64,000 nucleotides of DNA, from positions 1 to 64,000 of the forward strand of contig CABHOY010000032.1 in the NCBI GenBank assembly GCA_902168105.1. The letters run 5' to 3'. Positions 26,606 to 36,900 of the stretch are shown piece by piece (positions within the stretch are counted from its first letter, which is position 1; every line of letters begins with the position of its first letter). This DNA is from an uncultured Flavihumibacter sp. (GTDB lineage Bacteria; Bacteroidota; Bacteroidia; Chitinophagales; Chitinophagaceae). The position numbers were made by a program, and so were the translations under genes. The notes under the pieces were generated by a model, which did not search any database, was not told the DNA's origin, and saw nothing but the letters and a program-made list of their open reading frames with translations.

Positions 26606-29209
26606 TTATTTTGTTTTGATTCGTATAACGGTAAAAGAATAGGGAGGTAGTGCTGTGTTGAACTTTCCGGAGACGGTATGATCAGATGTAACCGGCCGGG
26701 CATTTTCATCGTCCGGTCTGCCCTGCAATACGGTCTTAACCGCTGTGCTACCGGCAATCTCAATGCCGTTGAGGTCAACGGTCGATTGCACTGCCTTAGG
26801 CAACAGGTTTACCATCTTTATAATGATCGCTTTGTCTTTGGTATCGCGTACAATAGAAACAGCTAGACGTTTCTTTATGCCGTCCAGGCCCATATCGTTG
26901 GTAATGGTGGCAGTACTTGGCAGATATGTATCGCCTGCATTGTTGCCATATAGTTGCTGAACGAAATAGTTTACGGTAGGTTTTACTTCGGTATTGTCAA
27001 AGTAGATGAGGTCCGGCTTCCATTGGGTATGCCCTTCTTTGGCCAGCAGGGGTGCGTACGACGCCATACTTACAACATCGCCATTACGTTCCAGTGCTGT
27101 CAGGTAGAGGGCTTCAGCAAGCGCTGTTTCGATATTACTGCGGCGTCCGGGTAGATGTGCTGCGTATTCACCCAGGTATACTTTGGCCCTGGAGCGGTCG
27201 TATTTGTCGTAATAATCCTGGTTATTAATGAGCCAACCAGGAGGTACGTAGTAATGTTCGTCTACTACCGGTACATCTAATTTATTGACGATGTCCCAGC
27301 CTTCTCTATAGTCTGTACCTTCATAGAAAGGCCCTGCAGTACCTATTACGGTAACCTCGGGATGTTTTTCCTTTACTGCTTTAAAGATCATGGCGAACCG
27401 TTCTTCGAATACGTCCGTGATCTGATCTTCGTTGCCGATCCCGATATACTTCAGGTGAAAAGGCTCTGGATGGCCGGCTGCTGCACGTTTCTGCCCCCAG
27501 GGAGTATGAATGTCACCATTGGCATATTCTATCAGGTCCAGTACGTCCTGGATGTAGTTGTCCATATCACTCAGGAGAATGCCGCCCTGCTGACCACTGC
27601 CTTTATCAGTAGGTCCGGAGTTTTGACAGGGAACGCCGGCTGCAACAACCGGAACAGGTTCTGCACCGATGTCTTCGCAGAAGCGGAAGTATTCAAAATA
27701 CCCAAGACCTGCCGACTGGTGATAGCCCCATAGGTTGCGTTGCGGTTTGCGTGTCTCCAGCGGGCCAATAGTATTTTTCCATTGGTAGATGTTATCCAGT
27801 CCGTCGCCATGCGCTACGCACCCGCCCGGGAAACGTACGAAGCGGGGATGTATATCTGCGATGGTCCGGGCCAGATCGGCCCGTAGTCCGTTCTTTCTGT
27901 CTTTGAATGTTTGCTGTGGGAATAGTGACACCATGTCCAGCGCCAGCCGGCCGGCAGTAAGCGGCTGTAATTCCAGTTGAGCGCTGTCAGCGTCTGCTGT
28001 GGCAGTAAGTATTGTTTTGACGTTTTTCCAGGCGCCTCCGGATACTGTTACCGTAGTCTCTGACAGCGCCTTGCCTTGTGGGCTCACGAGGCGGATAAGC
28101 AGTTTGCTGGTTTTTCCATCCGGTTGTCGGACAAAGAGGGAGAGGTCGTACTTTTCGCCCTTTTTCAGGGGTATACCGTCATACCCGGTGTTCACCAATG
28201 CTGCACCTGGCGTTTTGGTATCCAGCAACGCATAATGGGAATTATTGGCGTGGATAGGTGTGGTAGCATCAATCGTAAAGGAAGTGTGCTCTCCACGTAG
28301 CGCCCAGGAATGGCGGCTGTTCCAGGCGGAATCGCGTCCTTCTTTATCACTTAACGCATATTCAAAATCGCGGTTCTGGACCAGTTCAGCATACAGGCCG
28401 CCGTCTGCAGCGTAGTTAATGTCTTCGAAGAAGATGCCCAGCAGCAGGTCGCTGATGGGTTTTGCTTTCCCAGGTTGCAGCGTGATACTGGCTTGCAGGG
28501 GCTTTTGCAGTCCTGCGAAACGCATACTGTCTGACGCAGCCGACTCGGCGTTCAGCTGCCATTTATGCTGTACTAGCTCATGGGCTTTGATCAACCTGTC
28601 CACCACTTCCCAGGCTACCCGGTGTACCTGGCCGGTAACTGCACCTTCAGGCAATGTAATGGTGACACCGGCTTCAGTATAGTGAGGTGCGGCGACTTCC
28701 TTTGCCGGTGAGTAGGTGCTAAAGTCGCCAGTGTTGATCAGGAATTGTTTCCCGTCTGCACCGGTATAAGTAATGGCATAAGATCGTTGTTGGGCATCGT
28801 AGCGTACGGCAGGACGCAGGAAGTTATTACCTGCGCTGATATCGGGGTAGCTCTGCCGGTTCCAGTTAACCAGGTCGGCGGATGCAGCGTGCGCAAAGGT
28901 ATGGTCCCGGTTATTGAGGGTCCACACACAATGCCATATGCCATTGGCTCCTTGTATCAACCAGGGACTGATCATTCGCTTGTCTAATCCCCAGCGGCCA
29001 TAGTCGCTCTTCAGGAAGCCATAGCCGCTACCGATCACATGCCACTGCTGTTTGTCCTGGCTCCAGGCAAACTGCAGTCCGTTCCGGTTATTATTTTTGT
29101 CGGTAGCATAGGAAAAGAGATAGGCGGAATCCGGAGCATGCGTAGCTGCGGCCGCTGTTTGCGTTGTCAGGTACAATATTGTTACCAGGAATGACCAGTT
29201 CATTTTCAT
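26606..29209 (-). CDS. GH51 alpha-L-arabinofuranosidase with N-terminal GH43-like partial propeller
   Basis: An 867-residue exported protein (signal 1-22). Residues ~25-180 resemble part of a GH43/GH62-type five-bladed propeller (NGLQFAWSQDKQQWHVIG; FAHAASADLVNW), too short for a full propeller and probably non-catalytic. Residues ~245-865 form a GH51 enzyme: GIFFEDINYAADGGLYAELVQNR, acid/base Glu594 in GIGNED and nucleophile Glu681 in YLGEYA, with a C-terminal beta domain. Expected to release terminal arabinofuranose from arabinan, arabinoxylan or arabinogalactan. First gene of the GH51-GH27 unit. Confidence 0.92.
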   Translation of the reverse strand: MKMNWSFLVTILYLTTQTAAAATHAPDSAYLFSYATDKNNNRNGLQFAWSQDKQQWHVIGSGYGFLKSDYGRWGLDKRMISPWLIQGANGIWHCVWTLNNRDHTFAHAASADLVNWNRQSYPDISAGNNFLRPAVRYDAQQRSYAITYTGADGKQFLINTGDFSTYSPAKEVAAPHYTEAGVTITLPEGAVTGQVHRVAWEVVDRLIKAHELVQHKWQLNAESAASDSMRFAGLQKPLQASITLQPGKAKPISDLLLGIFFEDINYAADGGLYAELVQNRDFEYALSDKEGRDSAWNSRHSWALRGEHTSFTIDATTPIHANNSHYALLDTKTPGAALVNTGYDGIPLKKGEKYDLSLFVRQPDGKTSKLLIRLVSPQGKALSETTVTVSGGAWKNVKTILTATADADSAQLELQPLTAGRLALDMVSLFPQQTFKDRKNGLRADLARTIADIHPRFVRFPGGCVAHGDGLDNIYQWKNTIGPLETRKPQRNLWGYHQSAGLGYFEYFRFCEDIGAEPVPVVAAGVPCQNSGPTDKGSGQQGGILLSDMDNYIQDVLDLIEYANGDIHTPWGQKRAAAGHPEPFHLKYIGIGNEDQITDVFEERFAMIFKAVKEKHPEVTVIGTAGPFYEGTDYREGWDIVNKLDVPVVDEHYYVPPGWLINNQDYYDKYDRSRAKVYLGEYAAHLPGRRSNIETALAEALYLTALERNGDVVSMASYAPLLAKEGHTQWKPDLIYFDNTEVKPTVNYFVQQLYGNNAGDTYLPSTATITNDMGLDGIKKRLAVSIVRDTKDKAIIIKMVNLLPKAVQSTVDLNGIEIAGSTAVKTVLQGRPDDENARPVTSDHTVSGKFNTALPPYSFTVIRIKTK

Positions 29210-29228
29210 ATGTGGAATTAGTTACTTG

Positions 29229-29304
29229 CCCGGAGATCCGGGATATCGTTACCCTAAAATAGTAATAAAAGTGTGAAATTGACATTTAAAATATTGGGGT
29301 AACG
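29229..29304. promoter_or_regulatory. Inverted repeats upstream of the GH51-GH27 operon
   Basis: CCCGG-AGAT-CCGGG (29229-29242) and a separated 8-bp inverted repeat CGTTACCC (29247-29254)/GGGTAACG (29297-29304) lie between the GH51 start and the next gene. They are plausible operator sites for an AraC or two-component regulator but may be chance. Confidence 0.3.
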
Positions 29305-29329
29305 GAAACTGGTCATTTTTATATAGTAA

Positions 29330-30925
29330 CTACTCGTTTTCCAGTGCTGTTAATTGCTGTTTTATCTGACGGGTTTCGTTCCAGAGAAAATGCCGGTTAA
29401 CGATGGTCCCCTGCTTGTTGATGATAGCGTAGTGGGGGATACCGCTTATCTGAAACATTTCAGATAAGATATTATATTGATCGGTAGATATCCGGTAGTG
29501 TTCTCCTTTAATACCAGGCATTGTGATGGCATAGTTTTTCTCGGGCGATGATGTATTGGTGATATACAGGAACACTATATTTTTATTATCCGCCAGTTCT
29601 TCTTTCAGCGGTGCAATTTGCTGGATGCCTTGTAAACAAGGTACACACCAGGTAGCCCAGAAGTCAACAAAGATCACTTTACCCTTATACCGATCAAGTA
29701 TTTTTACCCAAAAGCTATCGGCAGGCAATTCTGCCGGCATTTGATTGTATGTATAGCCTGTCTTGTTTTTTGTTTCGCTGATACTTTGTTTGACCTTGTT
29801 GTTAAGTGCGGCGACATCTGCCAGCAGGAATTTATGTTTGATCTTTGATCCTATCTCAGCTAATGCTGCATCTGATAAAGTATCTTTTCCGGCATCTATT
29901 TGCTGAGATACTGACTGTAGGTAGATCAGGTCCAGTTCGAGCGAAATATCCTTTTTCAAAAGGTTTTTTAATACTCCTGGCCTGACTTTTTCCAGCGCAC
30001 CCGCGGGCAATGTTTTGAGAGAAATTAAGTCTTCATAAAACTTTATTAAGTTTTTGATTTCCTGTTTTGAAGTATCCTGTGTTTTAATACGACTGAGATC
30101 CTTTGCATACCCCAGACCTTCTTCATTGGCTTTATCATAGATCAGGTCTATAAACATTAATTTGTTCAGGAATTCGTAGTAGCTATATGATACCATTGCT
30201 GATGGATCATTATACTTCATCGTGTTCAGGAAGTCATAATAGCTCGCAGATAGCTTGGTAGGTGGCAATGCAGGGGTTTTATTAAAGGGGATATTATTTT
30301 TTCTGCGGTAAACAGATTCCATTGTTTCATTATAATATATCAGGTTGCTGGCAATTGTATGTTCTACATTGCGCCGTGCTAATTCAACAGCGGGTTGGCT
30401 CATGACCGTTGCTGCTGCAATACTATCTATCAACCTGAGTTTATTGGCTTTAATACCTAAGAAATATGCTTTGTATTGGTCGGGAGTTAACTGATATATA
30501 TCGGCTTCGATAGCCTCCCAATTGTAATCCAGCAAGGACCTGACCTTGTTGATGTCATTATTAATTATTGCGCCATCCCCCTTAAATATAGAGGTTACCG
30601 CCCAGGTATTGCTGATCGTAAAATCCTGAATGTGATTTTTACCGGTTTCAAAATACACCGGACTATGAAAAAAGGGAAAGCTCACCCAGGCTTCCTGCTT
30701 ATGCGCCAAAGGAAAATTGATATAGAAATCGCCGTTCGCCTTAATATTGATCACATGTAATTCCCGCTGGTTGGTTATCACGTTATTGATGATCAATTGC
30801 CCGGTTTTAAAGCCCATGCTTTCACGATAGCCATTAATGGTACCGGCATAGGTAGTTGCAGTGGATTGTGCGGACAGTATAAAAGCGGATAATAAAAGGC
30901 AAACAAGCGTGGCGATTTTTTTCAT
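29330..30925 (-). CDS. Exported TlpA-like thioredoxin-domain protein
   Basis: A 531-residue protein: signal peptide (KKIATLVCLLLSAFILSAQ), a long helical/mixed N-terminal region of ~380 residues, and a C-terminal thioredoxin/AhpC-TSA domain with FWATWCVPC (~425-430). This architecture is common in Bacteroidota periplasmic reductases of the TlpA/ResA type, which reduce disulphides in exported proteins. The start at 30925 (MKKIATL) is chosen over an upstream ATG at 30994, since the signal peptide begins here. Confidence 0.88.
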   Translation of the reverse strand: MKKIATLVCLLLSAFILSAQSTATTYAGTINGYRESMGFKTGQLIINNVITNQRELHVINIKANGDFYINFPLAHKQEAWVSFPFFHSPVYFETGKNHIQDFTISNTWAVTSIFKGDGAIINNDINKVRSLLDYNWEAIEADIYQLTPDQYKAYFLGIKANKLRLIDSIAAATVMSQPAVELARRNVEHTIASNLIYYNETMESVYRRKNNIPFNKTPALPPTKLSASYYDFLNTMKYNDPSAMVSYSYYEFLNKLMFIDLIYDKANEEGLGYAKDLSRIKTQDTSKQEIKNLIKFYEDLISLKTLPAGALEKVRPGVLKNLLKKDISLELDLIYLQSVSQQIDAGKDTLSDAALAEIGSKIKHKFLLADVAALNNKVKQSISETKNKTGYTYNQMPAELPADSFWVKILDRYKGKVIFVDFWATWCVPCLQGIQQIAPLKEELADNKNIVFLYITNTSSPEKNYAITMPGIKGEHYRISTDQYNILSEMFQISGIPHYAIINKQGTIVNRHFLWNETRQIKQQLTALENE

Positions 30926-31125
30926 GTTATGTGAATCTGGGTTGAATCTGGCAATAGGGTAAATGGAAATTAAGCTTAATAATATTTTGGACAAAAAATA
31001 TCTCTGGCCTTTTCTAATGATTTGGACAAATTATGCACTATTGTGTAACAGTACTGGCTTATGAGCAAGAAATTATGAGATGTGTGTGGCTATACGTATA
31101 TTGGCTTATTAACAACCTGTTACCC

Positions 31126-31692
31126 ATGACCCGTAAAGGAAAAATGATCCTGATCCTGTTTCTGGTATCCCTCGTAATCATCATCTTACGCGAAAACGGT
31201 TATTTAAATCTTCGTTGGTATCGCAGTAATGTCAGGTCGGCCATTAATGCACATTGGGTTAACAACATTGGACAGGCTAGCCTTCCAAAGGACTACACGA
31301 TCATGGATTCCTGTTCCCGGTATGTAAGCGTAAAGGATATGCCATTAATGGTGTTTTGCCGGGGGAATAGATATGGACAAGAGCCACCGCCAGGCTGTTA
31401 CCCGGTATCAGTATTTATTGAGGGCATTGAACATGGCTCGCTATGGATGCCTTTATACAAGGACGTTACTTTCAAATGCATGTTTTCCCTTAACCGCGGA
31501 TTGCAGACATATCGCCAATATGGTGATAGTGTACTGCATACGCACTATTTGCTCAGTGGAACAATCATAGTAAATGGTAGCCTTACCATCAAAGGTTTTT
31601 GTTCTCATTACAATGCTGAACGCATACTCTTTAATCATCTGATGAGTGTTGTATATAAGGAAGTACGCGAGCAGATGGACAAGCAACCGTAG
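31126..31692 (+). CDS. Hypothetical single-pass membrane protein
   Basis: A 188-residue protein with one N-terminal membrane helix (~7-22, MILILFLVSLVIIIL) after a basic leader, then an extracytoplasmic domain with several Cys (SCSRY, FCRG, GCYP, KCMF, FCSH). No family is recognised. The ATG at 31126 places the helix at the N-terminus; upstream in-frame ATGs add an unlikely segment. Lone gene. Confidence 0.6.
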   Translation: MTRKGKMILILFLVSLVIIILRENGYLNLRWYRSNVRSAINAHWVNNIGQASLPKDYTIMDSCSRYVSVKDMPLMVFCRGNRYGQEPPPGCYPVSVFIEGIEHGSLWMPLYKDVTFKCMFSLNRGLQTYRQYGDSVLHTHYLLSGTIIVNGSLTIKGFCSHYNAERILFNHLMSVVYKEVREQMDKQP

Positions 31693-31797
31693 CCTATAAA
31701 ATTCAGGTATTAGGCAATTGAGCCAGGTCACATCTCTCTATATTTCGTAAATCTGAGCGCCAGGACACGATATTTAGTGAACCAGGAGGGGGAGTTT

Positions 31798-31828
31798 TTT
31801 GTTTAACTTATTGATTGTCATATTTTAT
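31798..31828 (+). promoter_or_regulatory. Weak candidate promoter for the unknown gene at 31899
   Basis: TTTG (31798-31801), 19 bases, then TATTTTAT (31821-31828), six of eight to TAnnTTTG. Correct spacing but a poor -7 element. Confidence 0.25.
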
Positions 31829-31898
31829 GTTGGTGGCATAGCAGTTGCAGATGATTGGACAAACTAGAATCCAAACTCACCCATTCAAAACTCACCTG

Positions 31899-32882
31899 AT
31901 GAAAACGGATAATATGGATATTGTCAGCGCAGGCCCGGTATTGGAAGATCTGCTGGCAATAATAGAAAAAAATGATATTCCGGAACATATTTACTTAAGC
32001 CGCTCCGCTGTAGAAAGTAAAAGAAATGCTTTGGGCATCATAGAAGAGCCAATGCCCAAGATATTGGAGCTATTAGGTATTCGTAGCCTTATCGTAAGCA
32101 GCAGTTATAATCTTGCGTCGTTAAGGGCATTACATATTGATATGCCCGACACTGCAAAAGAAGAGTATATCTGGCCTTCTATTAGAAAGGACGAAGTGAT
32201 CAAAGAGTTACAGTTATTATTCAGGCATTGCCGTACAGTGGGGTTCGATAACTGGGCGGATATAGCAAGTGCTTCGCATGTCTGGGATGGTTTGCTAATG
32301 GATGTGATCAAACCTATTGAAAGAAATGATCTTGAATTCATCTTTTACCTGGGCGACCCGATGGTCAAGTTATCTTTCCTGGTTGGCGAAGCACTTGATA
32401 TTGTGAGTGAATTTTCACTAAACGGGCATGTAACCTTTGCACTTGACGAAAGTGAGGCTATCAATCTGTGGAAGATACTTAACGGTGTAAGTAAAGAGAC
32501 GCCGATAGGACAGCAGACCTATGTTGATCTGCGGAAAAAATATTATTCCATTTTCAGAACGATGAATATTGCGCGGGTGTTAATTTACACAACCACTACA
32601 ACCATGTTGTTTTCGGAAGAGGAACAGCTTGTTCTCGCCCGGAAAGTGCTGGAACATGACGTAGAAGTGGGCGCGAATGCACGTTTGAATTTTATAGAAG
32701 GATTTAATATTGGCCTGGCTTTGAAGCTTGATATGGCGCGCTGTATCACATTGGGCCTGGTCACACTTGCGGCTCAGGGTGAAAATAATTCAGATCCGGA
32801 GAAAAAAGACCTGGCAAAGTATGTACAGGATTGGATCGCTGATCTGCAAAGAACAACTACTATAAATCTTTACGGGGAATAA
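31899..32882 (+). CDS. Hypothetical protein beside the TIR gene
   Basis: A ~327-residue soluble protein I do not recognise. It is mostly helical, without signal peptide, membrane helices or clear catalytic motifs. Features visible: an opening LEDLLAIIEKNDIPEHIYLSR and a run of five threonines (~TTTTT) in the middle. Two earlier in-frame starts exist; ATG 31899 (MKTDNMD) is preferred, 31914 is also possible. It has its own terminator (32927-32957) and so is separate from the TIR gene 211 bases downstream, though its position at the edge of the conflict cluster makes a linked role conceivable. Confidence 0.6.
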   Translation: MKTDNMDIVSAGPVLEDLLAIIEKNDIPEHIYLSRSAVESKRNALGIIEEPMPKILELLGIRSLIVSSSYNLASLRALHIDMPDTAKEEYIWPSIRKDEVIKELQLLFRHCRTVGFDNWADIASASHVWDGLLMDVIKPIERNDLEFIFYLGDPMVKLSFLVGEALDIVSEFSLNGHVTFALDESEAINLWKILNGVSKETPIGQQTYVDLRKKYYSIFRTMNIARVLIYTTTTTMLFSEEEQLVLARKVLEHDVEVGANARLNFIEGFNIGLALKLDMARCITLGLVTLAAQGENNSDPEKKDLAKYVQDWIADLQRTTTINLYGE

Positions 32883-32926
32883 GTGGGTGATATGAATGGG
32901 TAAGCCCTTCGCTGGCTTAACAAGAA

Positions 32927-32957
32927 AGGTTGTAAGTAAGCGCTTACAGCCTTTTTT
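32927..32957 (+). terminator. Intrinsic terminator
   Basis: AGGTTGTAAG (32927-32936) pairs with CTTACAGCCT (32943-32952, one G-U), followed by seven T. Confidence 0.85.
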
Positions 32958-33033
32958 TGTGCGGCATAACGGACTGGTTGAGCAGCCGCCAGATATTTTA
33001 GACCGAAATCATTTTCGACAGGCTTATTTTTTA

Positions 33034-33041
33034 TAGATTTG
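33034..33041 (+). promoter_or_regulatory. -7 element upstream of the TIR gene
   Basis: TAGATTTG is a perfect TAnnTTTG. Transcription would begin around 33048, which makes the in-frame ATG at 33046 unusable and supports the start at 33094. The -33 region is weak (TTTC). Confidence 0.5.
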
Positions 33042-33093
33042 AATATTGTACCTCAGAAATATTTCAAGTTACACTCCAAAAACAAACCACCAA

Positions 33094-33879
33094 ATGAAGA
33101 ACGGGATTTTTATTTCTTATGCCTGGGGAGATGACCAGGAACCCAATGAAAGCAGGGAAGTGATTGTTGATCTCATTTATGATACATTGATATCATTAGG
33201 GATGAACATCATCCGGGACAAGAAGGACCTTGGTTATAAGGGAAACATCAGAGACTTTGAAAATAGGATAGGAGCCGGGAATTATATTGTCATGGTAGTC
33301 AGTGACAAATTTCTGAAATCGAAACATTGTATGTACGAAGTGCTTAAGATCAATGAGCATAAGAATATGTATGAGCGCATTTTCCCGGTCGTATTATCAG
33401 ACGCCAGGATCTATGACAAAGAGGATGTGTTAAACATCTATATCAACTACTGGAATAAGAAGACGTGCGCACTGGATGAGGCAATAAGACAGGCTCCCAG
33501 CCTGGCAGATATCCCCAGTGTGCATGAGGAGCTAAGAACATTTGTTGCAATACAGCGTTTGCTTGACGACTTCACCAACATGCTTTCCCAGATGAATACC
33601 TTGCTGCCTGAAATTCATAAAGAGACAGATTTCAGCGCGCTGCGTAAAGCGTTGTCAGAGCAGATGGAGATTGATGCTGCAGCTGCTCAAAAGCATGATA
33701 AGGAGCTTCCGCAAGACAATCAGCATGATAAGGCTATGAATGCCGTGCAGGGTAGCCAGACCGGAAATGCGCATTCACCGTCTTTCGTTGTGAATAATTA
33801 TGGTACAGGAGATGTTGTGCAACAGGGCGTTAAAAACGTGACCAATTATTTTGGAACTGACCCTTCCGGCCGAAAGTAG
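33094..33879 (+). CDS. TIR-domain effector with C-terminal NNYG-type interaction motif
   Basis: A 261-residue protein. Residues 1-~150 form a TIR domain (GIFISYAWGDD; RDKKDLGYKGNIRDF; VVSDKFLKS). The conserved glutamate of NAD+-cleaving TIRs is present as Glu82 in KHCMYE, so NADase activity is plausible. A helical linker (~150-228) leads to a C-terminal motif at 232-254, VNNYGTGDVV followed by N-x-T-N-Y. The same motif occurs just before the NB-ARC domain of the giant protein encoded convergently 27 bases away. Bacterial TIR effectors deplete NAD+ in abortive phage defence. Linking this one to the giant protein through homotypic contact is inference. Confidence 0.88.
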   Translation: MKNGIFISYAWGDDQEPNESREVIVDLIYDTLISLGMNIIRDKKDLGYKGNIRDFENRIGAGNYIVMVVSDKFLKSKHCMYEVLKINEHKNMYERIFPVVLSDARIYDKEDVLNIYINYWNKKTCALDEAIRQAPSLADIPSVHEELRTFVAIQRLLDDFTNMLSQMNTLLPEIHKETDFSALRKALSEQMEIDAAAAQKHDKELPQDNQHDKAMNAVQGSQTGNAHSPSFVVNNYGTGDVVQQGVKNVTNYFGTDPSGRK

Positions 33880-33906
33880 CCTGAGGGGATTTGTAAATAT
33901 GGCCTG

Positions 33907-36900
33907 TTAATTTAACTTAACAGCTTTGTCTGTTAATGGGCCGTACTTTTCTACATAATGCTCAATGATCTCGTCCCTTCTTAGTCCTTTCGGTTCGGGC
34001 AGGACATAGCCATATTTGCCTGGTTCCGCCAATGTATTGGCCGCATATGCGGTTTCAAATTCTGTATAATATCTGTACGGAATGATCATGAGTTCTTTCC
34101 TGGCTTCTCCTTTTTCATTTTTCGTCAATACCTGGTACAGCCTTCCTGACTCGTCAAGCTGTGAATTGTCCTGGAGTAGTTTATCGTCCAGCGTTTCTGC
34201 CTTGGTTTTATATTCCAGGGACAATGCATAATATTCCATTGAATCACTGGATACCTGTTCGTCAATAGCGGCGGCAAGGTAGATGCGGGCTAACCCGATA
34301 TAGGGGTCAGCCAGTTCTTTATCATCCAGCTCCATGTGTTTTTCGCAGAGCTGAATGGCTTGCTTCTGCCATTTTATGGCCTGGAAATGTTCATGTAAGC
34401 TTGAATGGCAGCCGGCAATTGCCTGCATACAGAGCACTTCCAGTGGAGAATCATTATCAGGATTATCTTTATCTTTTACAAACGCTTTTTGCACATACTC
34501 CAGTGCTTTTGAATGGGCGGTAATCGCTTCTCTGGCCCTGTTGTCCCGGACGCGATATTCCCCGAGGATGTGGTTAATATATGCAATATCAATATAGTGA
34601 TCCGGCTTGTCGGGTAGGATGTCGAGACAGTCATAAATATGTTTTTCTGTGTCGGTGGTCACTTCAGGATGGGTGCCAAAATAGTAGATCGTGCGGAAAA
34701 AGATCGACATCATCAATACATTCTTAACCGGCTGCTTCCGGCATATATCAAGGCTCTTCTTTTGTATCCGGAAGCCCTCGTCTTCTCTGTTGGAGTATTT
34801 CAATGCCAGTGCATAATTGCTGTATATCAGGAAGAAGTCTTCATGGTCTTCTTTCCGGTGATGTTCCACTATTTTGATCGACCTGGCAAAACGGTTGGCC
34901 GCCTGGATGAACAGGTCAAGGTCCACTTCTTCTGTTTCATCAAGTTTCGTCAGTCCATCCTGCAGGTCGATCACTCCTCCAATATAGAAAGCTTCGTAAC
35001 ATTGTATGTCGTCTTCCGGTAGATGATTGACAATATTTTCAATGGCCCTGTTGGAATAAAAGCGTGCATTGGAGAGGTCATTATCATTGGCATACGCAAC
35101 TGCTATGTTTACATCAATCAGATTGATCAGCAGGGAGTCCCGCTCCATTCCTTCTTCATCAATCAGGAGACTTTGGGCTTGCTTCAGATTAACGATGGCA
35201 TCTTTGTATTTGTTCAGCTCTATCTGTGCAAGCGCTAATCCTTGTTTCAATGAAACAAGCGCCAGTGGGGCTGGTTGTTCGCAATTATTTTCAATATCCA
35301 ATGCCTTTTCGAAACAGATAATGGCATTGTCCAGATCATTTTTACCTACTCTCATCTGAAGGCCGCCCAGTTGCGACCAGGATGAAATGAGCATGTTTTC
35401 AAGTTGGATACGGTCTGTACGTTCTTCAAGGTCGATCTTTTCAATAAACCGGGCAGTTTCTTCAAATGCTTTTTCTGCATCAGCATAATCGCCCATCATA
35501 GTTCGAGTGATGCCGATATTGAAATTGATAAGGGAATACCAAAGCGAAAAATCATCCTTTACAGATTCAAGGTTTGCTTTTTCTTTGGTAGAAACGGCCA
35601 GGGATTGGGTGAACTGACCGTTGGCGCGGTATAATTGGCTTAAGTTAATGTATACCGGATAGTCAGAAAGATTGGTCTCATTAAAATGAGTAACAAAGGT
35701 CTCTAAAATATAAAGATAGTCAGTGATCAGGTTGAAGATGGCTTTCCCGAATACCGAATACTCAATCTTGTTGCAAAGATTGGTACCCAATGAAATGAAC
35801 AATACTTCACAATTCTGTAAGGTAGGCGGGTATTGACTACGGCAAACCTGTTGTATTATCTGATGGCAGAATAACCCCTGGCTGCTGTCAACCGAGAGAA
35901 ACCCTTTCCGTTGCAGCATGACGACGATATTGTTGAAGTGATCTTTCTTGCTGTCGTCATCAAGTAAGAACAGATCGTAGATCAGTCTGCGGGGTACTGG
36001 CCGGTCGGGCAATACAGAGAAATAGAGAAGGTAGTCGATCTCTTCTTCACTGAGCCCGGCGATATTGAACAGAGATTTGAAGATCTCTATGACCTCATCA
36101 TTGCTTTCACCTCCTTCTTTATAAGTAATATCGATCTCTCCTCTGGTTATCTCCAGCCCATGAATGTGATCCAGTAATCTGTCGAAAGTCATATTTGGGT
36201 TGGTCTGCAACATCTTCGCAAGGATCTCGACGGCTAAAGGATGATAACTGACCGGTTGAAGTAGTTGATCAATGACATCGTCACTGATTTCTTCCTGGTA
36301 AAAGGAATTAAATAATTGTATGGCTGCACTTTTATCAGGCGGATCCAGTTTAATAGGTCTGATACCCGGCATTTGTTGCCTGCTGGTGATCAGTATCCTG
36401 GTATTCGTAAATGTCAGTGATTCCAGTTCTTTGGCGCTACTTGCAGATAGCCCGTCAATGACGAGCAGTACTTCTTTTCTCAGGCTGTTGATCTTTGTAA
36501 TGATTTGTGCATAACGTGTAGCATCATCGTCTGCTTCTCCCAGATTGACGCCCAGTCTTTGGATCAGCATGCCGTTCTCAATAAAAGATTTTTGAAGATT
36601 GGTTTTAGCCTCCAGCCATATAATATGCGAGAATGAGTATTGATAGCTTGTTACAAGATGCAGGGCCGTCTTGGTTTTTCCAATTCCTCCGATGCCATAC
36701 ATAACCAGTTTACCATTGGATTTTGGATCTGTCAATTGTGTATAAAGCTCTTTTATTACTTCGTCGCGTCCAAATAACGGCCCTTCGGAATGTGGCAGAT
36801 CTGTGAGTAGCTGGCCATTCTCATTAGTATCATGATAGTGATTGATAATAGTTTTACCACCAGTACCGATAAATACATCGCCGGAACCATAGTTGTTTAT

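Noticed and set aside
29247..29304. Separated 8-bp inverted repeat as proven operator
   Set aside because: Too short and widely spaced to exclude chance; listed only as a weak regulatory feature.
33046..33093. Earlier in-frame ATG of the TIR gene
   Set aside because: It coincides with the predicted transcription start and precedes the TIR domain by a non-conserved stretch.
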